A DNA stretch of 8,244 nucleotides, taken from assembly GCA_903873355.1 (NCBI GenBank), contig CAIQOG010000487.1:1-8244 (forward strand). The letters run 5' to 3'. The notes under the pieces were generated by a model, which saw only the letters and a program-made list of their open reading frames with translations, did not search any database and was not told where the DNA came from. Numbering within the stretch: the first letter of the stretch is position 1; the number at the start of each line of letters is the position of its first letter. Below are positions 1 to 5,650 of this stretch, piece by piece. The stretch is from an uncultured Bacteroidales bacterium (lineage in GTDB: Bacteria > Bacteroidota > Bacteroidia > Bacteroidales > Paludibacteraceae). The translations under genes were made by a program, and so were the position numbers.

Positions 1-57
1 AATAATTTATATGTATTTTCGTTATTCAATAAATGGCAATATAAGCGTGGCCTATGA
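1..57 (+). CDS. 3' end of an unidentified upstream gene (partial)
   Basis: Frame 1 is open from the window edge to a TGA at 55-57 and encodes 18 residues ending in FNKWQYKRGL. The stop overlaps the ATG of the next gene in an ATGA arrangement (54-57), the usual sign of translational coupling in a polysaccharide operon. That overlap is the main reason for choosing this frame, because frame 2 is also open across the same stretch. Too little protein is visible to name a family. Given the neighbours, another glycosyltransferase or polysaccharide-assembly protein is plausible, but that is inference. Confidence 0.45.
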   Translation, partial: NNLYVFSLFNKWQYKRGL

Positions 58-824
58 AAATATCTATAATTACAGCTACTTTTAATAGCGAAAAAAGCAT
101 TCAACGAACAATTGATTCGGTTAAATCTCAGGACTATCATAACATCGAACACATTATTGTCGATGGTGGATCAACAGATAAAACACTCCAAATAGTTGAA
201 TTAAATAAAGATAATATTGCCAAATTTATTTCTGAAAAGGATAAGGGTATTTACGACGCATTAAATAAAGGTATTCGTTTAGCAACAGGAGATATCATAG
301 GATTTTTAAACTCTGATGATGTATATACAAATAAACATGTAGTTTCAAGAATTATAAATTGTTTTAATGCCAAAAAAACTGATGTTATTTATGGTAACTT
401 GGTTTATCAATCGAAAGACGAGCACAACAAAAAAACAATACGTTATTGGAGAAGTAATATTTACAGTCCCGGTTGCTTAAAATGGGGTTGGATGCCTCCT
501 CACCCAACACTATATTGCAAAAGAGAGATTTATGAGGAATGGGGATTGTACGATGATAATTTTAATATATCGGCTGATTATGATTTTATTTTACGCATAT
601 TTAAACAACCCTCCATTTCAAAATCATTTTTGCCAACAATAATGGTCAAAATGGATGTTGGTGGAGTTAGCAATAATTCATTAAAAAATATAATTCAAAA
701 ATCTACTGAAGATTTTAGGGCTATTAAAAAAAATGGCACTGGAAATTATTTCACTTTGTTGTTTAAAAATGTAAGAAAAATAAGTCAGTTCAATAGTTAT
801 AAAAACCTTAAAATTAGGTGCTAA
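54..824 (+). CDS. Family 2 glycosyltransferase (WcaA/WcaE-like)
   Basis: This 256-residue protein is a GT-A fold glycosyltransferase that would move a sugar from a nucleotide-sugar to a growing surface polysaccharide at the cytoplasmic face of the membrane. It opens with the GT2 strand KISIITATFNSEKSIQRTI. DGGSTD at residues 37-42 is the nucleotide-binding turn, SEKDKGIYDALNKG lies at 60-73, and NSDD at 86-89 is the metal-binding DXD-type motif. The later HPTLYCKREIYEEWGLYDDNF and SADYDFILR segments are typical of colanic-acid-type GT2 enzymes. No membrane segment or signal peptide is visible, and the length is normal for a minimal GT2. It overlaps the preceding frame by 4 nt and the next gene by 7 nt, so the three are probably cotranscribed. 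Donor and acceptor sugars cannot be told from sequence. Confidence 0.9.
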   Translation: MKISIITATFNSEKSIQRTIDSVKSQDYHNIEHIIVDGGSTDKTLQIVELNKDNIAKFISEKDKGIYDALNKGIRLATGDIIGFLNSDDVYTNKHVVSRIINCFNAKKTDVIYGNLVYQSKDEHNKKTIRYWRSNIYSPGCLKWGWMPPHPTLYCKREIYEEWGLYDDNFNISADYDFILRIFKQPSISKSFLPTIMVKMDVGGVSNNSLKNIIQKSTEDFRAIKKNGTGNYFTLLFKNVRKISQFNSYKNLKIRC

Positions 825-1618
825 ACGCTTCGATAGTTCTCTACAATCATTCACTTTTGGAAATTACACCTTTAGTCGAGACATTACGGAAATCAGAACT
901 GGTTTCCGATATTTTTTTGATAGATAACTCTCCTCATCGTAATACGGATTTTGAACAACTTAATGTAAATTATTTGTATAACGACAAAAATATTGGTTAT
1001 GGAACTGCTCATAATCTCGCTATCACTCAAACTATCATCCAAAACATTCCATATCATCTTGTAGTTAATCCCGATATCATTTTCGATGCTTCAATTTTGG
1101 ATAAGATTGTGGATTTTATGGATTCTAATCCTGAAATAGGGCATTTAATGCCTAAAGTTTATTATCCAAACGGTGAAATTCAGCATTTGTGTAAACTCCT
1201 TCCTACACCTTTTGATTTGATTTTCAGGCGGTTTATCCCTCAGACCTGGACGAAAAGGAGAACTGCAAAATTTGAACTCAGAAAATCCGGATATAATAAG
1301 ATAATGGATGTGCCATATTTGTCAGGCTGTTTTATGTTTTTGCGTGCTGATGTTTTAAAAAAGGTTGGGGTATTTGACGAGCGTTTCTTTATGTATCCCG
1401 AAGATATTGATTTGACACGGCGAATTCACTCCGAATTCCGAACTGTGTTTTATCCCGAAGTTAGTATTGTTCATCATCATGCCCGTGATTCATACCTGAA
1501 TCTTAAGATGTTATGGATACATACCACTAATATGATTCGTTATTTTAATAAATGGGGCTGGATTTTTGATCGTGAAAGAAAAATAATCAATAAAAAAGTA
1601 CTTAATCAATTTAAATAA
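818..1618 (+). CDS. Family 2 glycosyltransferase (rhamnosyltransferase/WbbL-like)
   Basis: This 266-residue protein is a second GT2 enzyme, of the COG1216 (WbbL-like) branch that commonly transfers rhamnose or related sugars in O-antigen and capsule synthesis. The N-terminal strand ASIVLYN is followed by IDNS at 35-38, NIGYGTAHN at 58-66 and VNPD at 83-86, which stands in for the DXD motif. SGCFMFLR at 169-176 and FFMYPEDIDLTRR near 190-202 form the acceptor/catalytic region characteristic of this branch. The start is a GTG at 818 that overlaps the previous gene by 7 nt. It is kept because the protein needs this codon to include the first beta strand and no ATG lies nearby. The exact sugar specificity is unknown. 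It appears to be the last gene of the polysaccharide block, since the next gene has its own promoter. Confidence 0.9.
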   Translation: MLNASIVLYNHSLLEITPLVETLRKSELVSDIFLIDNSPHRNTDFEQLNVNYLYNDKNIGYGTAHNLAITQTIIQNIPYHLVVNPDIIFDASILDKIVDFMDSNPEIGHLMPKVYYPNGEIQHLCKLLPTPFDLIFRRFIPQTWTKRRTAKFELRKSGYNKIMDVPYLSGCFMFLRADVLKKVGVFDERFFMYPEDIDLTRRIHSEFRTVFYPEVSIVHHHARDSYLNLKMLWIHTTNMIRYFNKWGWIFDRERKIINKKVLNQFK

Positions 1619-1646
1619 TGGTAATTTTGCATATCAAACCATTATT
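1614..1646. promoter_or_regulatory. 9-bp inverted repeat enclosing the marC -7 box
   Basis: AATAATGGT (1614-1622) is repeated perfectly inverted as ACCATTATT (1638-1646) with a 15-nt centre. The left arm includes the TAA stop of the glycosyltransferase gene. The centre carries the TAATTTTG promoter box of the next gene. It could be an operator or a weak hairpin that ends glycosyltransferase transcription. There is no U-run typical of a strong terminator. Confidence 0.4.
1622..1629 (+). promoter_or_regulatory. Bacteroidetes -7 promoter box for the marC-family gene
   Basis: TAATTTTG matches the Bacteroidetes TAnnTTTG -7 consensus and is followed by CA, as often seen. Transcription would begin near 1635, about 20 nt before the ATG at 1656. 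I see no TTG at the expected -33 position (about 1600-1602), so the promoter may be weak or need an activator. Confidence 0.5.
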
Positions 1647-1655
1647 TATTCAATT

Positions 1656-2231
1656 ATGAATTTCAGTCTCCTCCAAATTGCAAGTGCCTTTATGGTACTT
1701 TTTGCTATCATAGATATTCTTGGATCAATTCCTATTATTCTGAATATCAAACAAAAAGGAATGAGTGTTCACTCGTTTAATGCCAGTTTGGTAGCATTGG
1801 TAATCCTCATTGCATTCTTGTTTGGTGGTGAAGGCGTATTGCGTTTGTTTAGTGTTGATATTCAGTCGTTTGCAGTGGCCGGTTCTATTATCGTTTTTAT
1901 TTTTGCGGTAGAAATGATACTTGATGTCGAAATTTTCAGGAATAAAGGACCAGAAAGTGGTTCAACAATCATTCCAATAGCTTTTCCATTAATAGCCGGT
2001 CCGGGTTCGTTCACCACTTTACTTTCACTTCGTGCTGAATATGCTACTGAAAATATTATTGTAGCGCTGATTCTTAATATGATATTTGTTTTTATCGTAT
2101 TGAGATCGACTTCGAAAATTGAGAAAATGATAGGGGAGGGTGGAATTTATATTCTTCGTAAATTCTTCGGTATTATCTTGTTAGCTATTGCTGTAAAACT
2201 ATTTACTACCAATATTGGGTCGTTACTATAA
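1656..2231 (+). CDS. MarC family integral membrane protein
   Basis: This 191-residue protein is very hydrophobic, with about six predicted transmembrane segments near residues 8-28, 43-63, 69-90, 104-126, 133-150 and 164-187. The segment IPIAFPLIAGPGSFTTLL (about 107-124) is the signature of the MarC/YhcE (UPF0056) family, and the length is normal for it. The family acts in the inner membrane. The name comes from the E. coli multiple-antibiotic-resistance locus, but a direct role in antibiotic resistance was not confirmed, and the transported substrate is unknown for most members. It has its own -7 box 27 nt upstream and is followed by a strong terminator, so it looks like a single-gene unit unrelated to the glycosyltransferases before it. 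Confidence 0.9.
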   Translation: MNFSLLQIASAFMVLFAIIDILGSIPIILNIKQKGMSVHSFNASLVALVILIAFLFGGEGVLRLFSVDIQSFAVAGSIIVFIFAVEMILDVEIFRNKGPESGSTIIPIAFPLIAGPGSFTTLLSLRAEYATENIIVALILNMIFVFIVLRSTSKIEKMIGEGGIYILRKFFGIILLAIAVKLFTTNIGSLL

Positions 2232-2252
2232 ATAGTTCATAATCCCTAAAGT

Positions 2253-2293
2253 AAAAAAAATCTTGCTGAAATAGATTTCAGCAAGATTTTTTT
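2253..2293. terminator. Bidirectional intrinsic terminator
   Basis: TCTTGCTGAAA (2261-2271), a TAGA loop, and TTTCAGCAAGA (2276-2286) form a perfect 11-bp stem. It is flanked by eight A (2253-2260) on the left and seven T (2287-2293) on the right. Either strand therefore gives a hairpin followed by a U-run. It lies between the marC-family gene (+) and the aldolase gene (-), which converge here, so it can end both transcripts. Confidence 0.93.
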
Positions 2294-2313
2294 ATTCTGA
2301 AGAAGTGAACGTA

Positions 2314-3309
2314 CTATTCCAACACTTCGTTATCGTGCATTTCTTTCATAAATGTCACAAAATCATTTTTACGGTCAGAGTCCATCCATTCCAAACTACG
2401 GCGTGGGTGCGCATTCAACGCTCCGGAAATCAGATAAGGAATATGATAACCCCAGTCAATATCTTTTTGCATTGGGTGAACATGATCCTGAATGACTTGT
2501 AGCAATGGTAATAACCGGTATTTTGGGTTTTTCAGGAAGGCAATAAGAATTTCAACAGGACAGTTGCCCGCACCGCGTCCAAGTCCGAGCAAAGTTGCAT
2601 CGAGCATAGTACAGCCTTCTTTTAAAGCTGTAATTGTATTCGACATAGCTAATTGCATATTGTTGTGAGCGTGGATGCCTATTTCTTTTCCGGGCAATGC
2701 ATCTTTGTATTTGCGAACTAAATGTTCCACAGAATCAACAAACATGCTACCAAAACTATCCACAGCATAAAATACTTTTACACGCGATTTAGCAATATCT
2801 TTCAGTGCTTCATCCAGTTCCAGTTCTCCAACAGTTGAGACAGCCATAAGATTAATACACACTTCATAACCCTTATCCATGCAATGATGTGCTAATGCAA
2901 CAGCTTTATCCACCTGATGCACATAACAAGCCACACGAATCATGTCTAATGCACTTTCGGATGCAAGTGGAATATCATCCAGGTCAATACGACCAATATC
3001 AGCCATTGCTGATAGTTTCAGACTGGTTTCGTTTTTGCCGACTATACGTTCCAAATCCTTTTGATGACAAAATTTCCAAGGTCCCATTTCTTTGCGGCTG
3101 AAGGCTTTTTCACTGCTCAGATAACCGATTTCCATGTAATCGATACCTGCTTCTACACAAGCGTTGTATACACCACGAACGAAATCGTCCGAAAATTGCC
3201 ATTTATTCATCAATCCACCGTCTCTAACAGTGCAGTCCATTACTTTAATATCCTGGTAGTACATATTATAATTATTTGTTAGTTTGCTTATTTGTGAGTT
3301 GTTGTACAT
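2314..3309 (-). CDS. DRE-TIM metallolyase-type aldolase (HMGL-like; 4-hydroxy-2-oxovalerate aldolase-like)
   Basis: This 331-residue protein belongs to the HMG-CoA lyase-like DRE-TIM superfamily, whose members make or break C-C bonds next to a keto acid such as pyruvate using a divalent metal. The DRE-type motif is DCTVRDGG at residues 25-32 (R29 catalytic, D30 metal ligand). The metal-binding histidine pair is IHAHNN (H213, H215), followed by LLGLGRGAGNCP. DSFGSM near 184-189 resembles the 4-hydroxy-2-oxovalerate aldolases. The C-terminal part does not look like the long DmpG dimerisation domain. The ATG at 3309 lies 2 nt after the chorismate-mutase stop. A second ATG at 3264 (residue 16) sits just before the conserved core and may be the true start, since the first 15 residues are low-complexity Asn-rich sequence. 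The exact substrate is unknown; isopropylmalate or homocitrate synthases are less likely on motif grounds. Confidence 0.85.
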   Translation of the reverse strand: MYNNSQISKLTNNYNMYYQDIKVMDCTVRDGGLMNKWQFSDDFVRGVYNACVEAGIDYMEIGYLSSEKAFSRKEMGPWKFCHQKDLERIVGKNETSLKLSAMADIGRIDLDDIPLASESALDMIRVACYVHQVDKAVALAHHCMDKGYEVCINLMAVSTVGELELDEALKDIAKSRVKVFYAVDSFGSMFVDSVEHLVRKYKDALPGKEIGIHAHNNMQLAMSNTITALKEGCTMLDATLLGLGRGAGNCPVEILIAFLKNPKYRLLPLLQVIQDHVHPMQKDIDWGYHIPYLISGALNAHPRRSLEWMDSDRKNDFVTFMKEMHDNEVLE

Positions 3310-3311
3310 GT

Positions 3312-3629
3312 TTACTCTTCAACTTGTTTGCTTTTTTCAAGAATTTCAAGTTCTTTTCCAATATTGTGATCTACCAGAAAGCGGTAAATCTGTTCAAAAG
3401 TTTCTTTATCCAAACCATGTTCTTCAGCCCATTCACCACGTGCTTTGATAACCTGATTTTTTCTATCCTGAGCAATTACACTTTCTACATCGTTTTTATA
3501 TTTTACGATTTCACAAACATACTTAAAGCGTAGACCAAAAAGAGTAATTATTTCTCTATCAATCAAGTCAATATGTTGACGGATTTCTTCTTTGGAAGAA
3601 CATTCGGATGGAGATTTCGATAATTTCAA
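3312..3629 (-). CDS. Chorismate mutase, AroQ class, PchB-like
   Basis: This protein of about 105 residues is an all-helical AroQ-fold chorismate mutase related to the isochorismate pyruvate lyase PchB. Counting from the proposed start, it begins MKLSKSPSEC, like the KTPEDC start of PchB as I recall it. R17, R34, K45 and E93 fall where PchB has R14, R31, K42 and Q90, with no gaps needed. WAEEHGLD is also shared. Other AroQ enzymes use Glu at the last position. The reading frame extends to an ATG at 3683, but that extension contains the promoter box at 3661-3668 and reads as non-conserved sequence, so I place the start at the TTG codon at 3627-3629. It could convert chorismate to prephenate, or isochorismate to salicylate plus pyruvate; sequence does not decide. 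It is probably cotranscribed with the aldolase gene 2 nt downstream. Confidence 0.8.
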   Translation of the reverse strand: MKLSKSPSECSSKEEIRQHIDLIDREIITLFGLRFKYVCEIVKYKNDVESVIAQDRKNQVIKARGEWAEEHGLDKETFEQIYRFLVDHNIGKELEILEKSKQVEE

Positions 3630-3642
3630 AGTAAAACTCAGC

Positions 3643-3665
3643 TTTTGTGAATATATTGCACAAAA
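3643..3665. promoter_or_regulatory. Palindrome at the chorismate-mutase transcription start
   Basis: TTTTGTG (3643-3649) and CACAAAA (3659-3665) are perfect inverted arms around a 9-nt centre that itself contains the palindrome AATATATT. The element overlaps the -7 box and the expected transcription start on the minus strand. This is where a repressor would bind. No regulator gene is visible nearby, so the role is inferred from position only. Confidence 0.4.
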
Positions 3666-3668
3666 ATA
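3661..3668 (-). promoter_or_regulatory. -7 promoter box for the chorismate mutase-aldolase operon
   Basis: Read on the minus strand this is TATTTTTG, a full match to TAnnTTTG. Transcription would start near 3655, leaving a leader of about 26 nt before the proposed TTG start at 3629. A clear -33 TTG at 19-nt spacing is not seen. The box lies inside the longest possible reading frame, which argues for the later start codon. Confidence 0.5.
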
Positions 3669-3723
3669 ATGATTTTGTTTCAATATTTAAAATGCGAATG
3701 CTTAATTAGTTTCAAATTGATAT

Positions 3724-3748
3724 ATATTTAGCATTTAGACCTAAATAT
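3724..3748. repeat. 8-bp AT-rich inverted repeat in the intergenic gap
   Basis: ATATTTAG (3724-3731) and CTAAATAT (3741-3748) are perfect arms around a 9-nt centre. It sits between the zinc-ribbon gene and the chorismate mutase gene, both on the minus strand. It could weakly terminate the first or regulate the second. It has no U-run and its function is unknown. Confidence 0.3.
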
Positions 3749-3799
3749 CACTAATTTGATGTAGTTTATTGTACTAAAGGAGTTGTTATTATAGATTGT

Positions 3800-4228
3800 C
3801 TATTTCACTTCCAACAACAAAATTGACTGAATACTTACTTTAGTTTTATTTTCTTGCTGTAGCATACAGTTTTGAATGCGTTTGCGGAATTTCCAGCATG
3901 TCATCTGGTTAAGTCCCAGTTGATCGGAATAATTATAGCTCGAAAGATCACTTCCCAGGACGCAGACGTTGTAGGCTATATAAAAAGCCTTGTTTAGAGG
4001 GAATTTCAGATTATGAAAAATGGTATGAGCTGTGGCAGATTCTTCCGATTTGCAACGGGTACAGCGGCGTGAGGATGGTGATTTGCCCTCGCAATAGTTG
4101 GTATGGCCGCATTTACGACACGTATAACCGTCTTTCCATTTTATTTCAGCTACAAATTTGAAAACTTTGTCGCTGTCAGAAAAAAGTTCCTGTGCAAATT
4201 CGGGCTTAATATCTTCCTTAAACAACAT
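3800..4228 (-). CDS. Zinc-ribbon protein related to the N-terminus of IS1595-type transposases
   Basis: This 142-residue protein has two CxxC pairs, C37-x2-C40 and C56-x2-C59, forming a zinc ribbon in the context CRKCGHTNYC...RRCTRCKSEES. The following SATAHTIFHNLKFPLNKAF and a helical LGLNQMTCWKFRKRI segment match the DNA-binding front half of IS1595 transposases. The ISXO2-like catalytic DDE domain is absent, and nothing resembling it follows in the 3684-3799 gap. The frame can begin at a TTG at 4237, but the ATG at 4228 (MLFKEDIKPEF) is preferred. It has a good promoter of its own and an intact frame, and I recall similar stand-alone short proteins in Bacteroidetes, often annotated as transposase. 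So it is more likely a kept DNA-binding protein than fresh debris. No terminal inverted repeats or target duplication are seen. Confidence 0.75.
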   Translation of the reverse strand: MLFKEDIKPEFAQELFSDSDKVFKFVAEIKWKDGYTCRKCGHTNYCEGKSPSSRRCTRCKSEESATAHTIFHNLKFPLNKAFYIAYNVCVLGSDLSSYNYSDQLGLNQMTCWKFRKRIQNCMLQQENKTKVSIQSILLLEVK

Positions 4229-4271
4229 GATAATCAACTCGTTTAGTGATTTGTTTTTTTGAATTACGCGA

Positions 4272-4303
4272 CAAAGATATAAAATAATTTAGTGATATCA
4301 AAA
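4272..4303 (-). promoter_or_regulatory. Promoter for the zinc-ribbon protein gene
   Basis: On the minus strand TTTTG (4303-4299) is followed after exactly 19 nt by TATCTTTG (4279-4272), an excellent match to the Bacteroidetes -33/-7 arrangement. Transcription would start near 4266, about 38 nt before the ATG at 4228. Confidence 0.75.
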
Positions 4304-4322
4304 TAATTTATTGGTGATACTA

Positions 4323-4352
4323 TTGTAATTCAAAATATTGTTTTTACCTTTG
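4323..4352 (+). promoter_or_regulatory. Promoter for the rhodanese-led operon
   Basis: TTG (4323-4325), a 19-nt spacer and TACCTTTG (4345-4352) match the Bacteroidetes promoter consensus. Transcription would start near 4358, about 27 nt before the rhodanese ATG at 4385. It is back to back with the promoter of the zinc-ribbon gene; the two -33 elements are only 19 nt apart, so one protein bound between them could control both. Confidence 0.8.
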
Positions 4353-4384
4353 CATCGTCAAACAAAAAACAACTAAGAAATATT

Positions 4385-4699
4385 ATGATAGAAACATTAA
4401 AGAAATTATTCGGAATTAAGCCTCAGGTCGATCTGGGGGAATTAGTAAGACAAGGTGCCATTATTATGGATGTGCGTACTAAAGCTGAATATGCGAGTGG
4501 TCATATCAGAGATTCAATCAATATTCCGTTGGATAAGATTGATGCAAATCTGGGAAAATTAAAAAATAAGAATCAGGTGATTATTACATGTTGCGCTTCC
4601 GGATCGCGCAGTTCAATGGCTCAAAGCGGACTTAAATCGCGGGGTTACAGCAATGTCTATAACGGTGGTGGCTGGATGAGTCTGAAAAGAAAAATTTAG
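4385..4699 (+). CDS. Single-domain rhodanese-like sulfurtransferase
   Basis: This 104-residue cytoplasmic protein is a complete single-domain rhodanese. IIMDVRTKAEYASGHI (26-41) and SINIPL (44-49) are the family's core motifs. The active loop is C70-A-S-G73-S-R75, with C70 the expected persulfide-forming cysteine and C69 beside it. Such proteins carry sulfane sulfur, or sometimes selenium, and hand it to partners; some also act on arsenate. There is no signal peptide. It is the first gene of a + strand operon, 25 nt before the methyltransferase. In this context it may provide or remove sulfur for the Cys-rich peptide or the methyltransferase, which is inference. Confidence 0.9.
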   Translation: MIETLKKLFGIKPQVDLGELVRQGAIIMDVRTKAEYASGHIRDSINIPLDKIDANLGKLKNKNQVIITCCASGSRSSMAQSGLKSRGYSNVYNGGGWMSLKRKI

Positions 4700-4724
4700 T
4701 TAGTCATAAGATATTGAACATATT

Positions 4725-5393
4725 ATGACAACAGAAGCAATTAATCAACGCTATACTTTATTGAGTGAATCGAGTTGCTGCCTCTCTTGTGGAGGTGCAA
4801 TTAATTATGCCAAAGCACAACCCGGTGAAATTTGTGTGGATTTGGGCAGCGGACGAGGAAACGATGTGATTCGGATGGCGGAAGCAGTAGGTGAAAACGG
4901 TCGTGCTATCGGAATTGATATTTCGGAAGGAATGATAGGGAAAGCCAATGCCAACAAGGCAAAGTTTGAGGTGAGCAATGCTGAATTCATACAGGCTGAA
5001 TTGGAGAAACTGCCTTTGGAAGACAATTCAGTTGATTTGGTTATTTCGAATTGCACCCTGAATCACAGCACTGACAAACAAACGGTTTGGAACGAAATAT
5101 TCCGTATTCTGAAAGTCGGCGGACGCTTTGTGATAAGCGACATATATGCGGTGAAAGAAATTGGCGAAGAATATAAAAACAACCCGATAGCCATAGCCGA
5201 ATGTTGGGCGGGTGCCGACACAAAGGATATTTACCTTCAAACACTCAAAAAAGCAGGTTTTCAGCAGGTGAGAATTCTCGAGGAGTCAGCACCTTACGAA
5301 AAAGGGAAAGCAATAGTTTCAAGTTTTACCATAACATCAGTAAAGACTGACAAAAAATCTTTTTTGAAAAATGATTTTTGCTGGAATACCTGA
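4725..5393 (+). CDS. ArsM-like SAM-dependent methyltransferase
   Basis: This 222-residue protein is a class I methyltransferase. VDLGSGRG (38-45) binds S-adenosylmethionine, GIDIS (63-67) is motif II, and LKVGGRFVISDIY (129-141) is the post-core motif. Two features are those of arsenite methyltransferases: SNC110TLNHSTDK and AEC160WAGA, where ArsM has SNCVINLS and a GC-GGA motif whose cysteines bind As(III). An extra CCxxC cluster (C18, C19, C22) lies near the N-terminus. It is shorter than usual ArsM proteins, ending soon after the core fold with a Lys-rich tail (KTDKKSFLKNDFCWNT) that looks unconserved. No arsenic-resistance genes are visible around it, so the substrate might be arsenite, another thiophilic element, or a thiol on the neighbouring peptide. 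The fold is certain; the substrate is not. Confidence 0.85.
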   Translation: MTTEAINQRYTLLSESSCCLSCGGAINYAKAQPGEICVDLGSGRGNDVIRMAEAVGENGRAIGIDISEGMIGKANANKAKFEVSNAEFIQAELEKLPLEDNSVDLVISNCTLNHSTDKQTVWNEIFRILKVGGRFVISDIYAVKEIGEEYKNNPIAIAECWAGADTKDIYLQTLKKAGFQQVRILEESAPYEKGKAIVSSFTITSVKTDKKSFLKNDFCWNT

Positions 5394-5444
5394 TTTCTAT
5401 GATATTTTCTTTCTTTTTTATTCATTTTCTAAATTAAATTTTTT

Positions 5445-5555
5445 ATGAAAAGTGTAGTGAAGAAAAGCTGTGGTTGCAAAACCAACAGCACCGAATCGAA
5501 ACAGGCACAATGCTGTGCAAAAGTTTCGATTATTGTAGCCGGTTGTCACGACTAA
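5445..5555 (+). CDS. 36-residue Cys-rich peptide, candidate substrate of the adjacent radical SAM enzyme
   Basis: An ATG at 5445 opens a 36-codon frame ending with TAA at 5553-5555. The peptide starts MKSVVKKSCGCKT, continues with a polar stretch (NSTESKQAQ), then CCAKVSIIVAGCHD. Cysteines are C9, C11, C23, C24 and C34: five in 36 residues, in a CxC...CC...C pattern. The Lys-rich front, polar linker and Cys-containing back look like the leader and core of a ribosomally made, modified peptide, or like a small metal-binding peptide. It lies 51 nt after the methyltransferase gene and 95 nt before the radical SAM gene, on the same strand. No Shine-Dalgarno sequence is present, only a T-rich stretch, as is normal in Bacteroidetes. 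I do not recognise the family. Being a real gene is supported by codon structure, cysteine content and position, not by homology. Confidence 0.65.
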   Translation: MKSVVKKSCGCKTNSTESKQAQCCAKVSIIVAGCHD

Positions 5556-5562
5556 GCTATGA

Positions 5563-5620
5563 GAACAACCCCTAACCCCTAAAGGGGAATAAAAACTCCT
5601 TTCCGGGTTAGGTTTTGTTC
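5563..5620. repeat. REP-like palindromic element before the radical SAM gene
   Basis: GAACAACCCCTAACCC (5563-5578) pairs with GGGTTAGGTTTTGTTC (5605-5620), so the element can form a long hairpin with a few mismatches. The left half (5567-5589) contains the core ACCCCTAAAGGGG. The right half (5596-5616) is a degenerate inverted copy, matching 15 of 21 positions of the copy at 5690-5710. Repeats of this type recur between genes in many Bacteroidetes genomes as I recall. It fills the gap between the Cys-rich peptide and the radical SAM start and could weaken or stop transcription between them. Confidence 0.7.
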
Positions 5621-5650
5621 AAATATAATGAAAGAATAAGCATCTTTTTT

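Noticed and set aside
2305..3533. Several + strand frames (2305-2502, 2889-3101, 3061-3282, 3276-3533)
   Set aside because: They lie opposite the aldolase and chorismate mutase genes, have no recognisable domains and read as antisense of conserved motifs.
3800..4303. Complete insertion sequence
   Set aside because: No DDE catalytic domain, terminal inverted repeats or target-site duplication can be seen around the zinc-ribbon gene.
4805..5244. Minus-strand frames opposite the methyltransferase
   Set aside because: The + strand carries complete methyltransferase motifs here; the antisense products show no family features.
5353..5379. AAAAATC / GATTTTT inverted repeat as a terminator after the methyltransferase
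   Set aside because: The stem is short and AT-only apart from one pair, it lies inside the coding end, and no U-run follows on the correct side.
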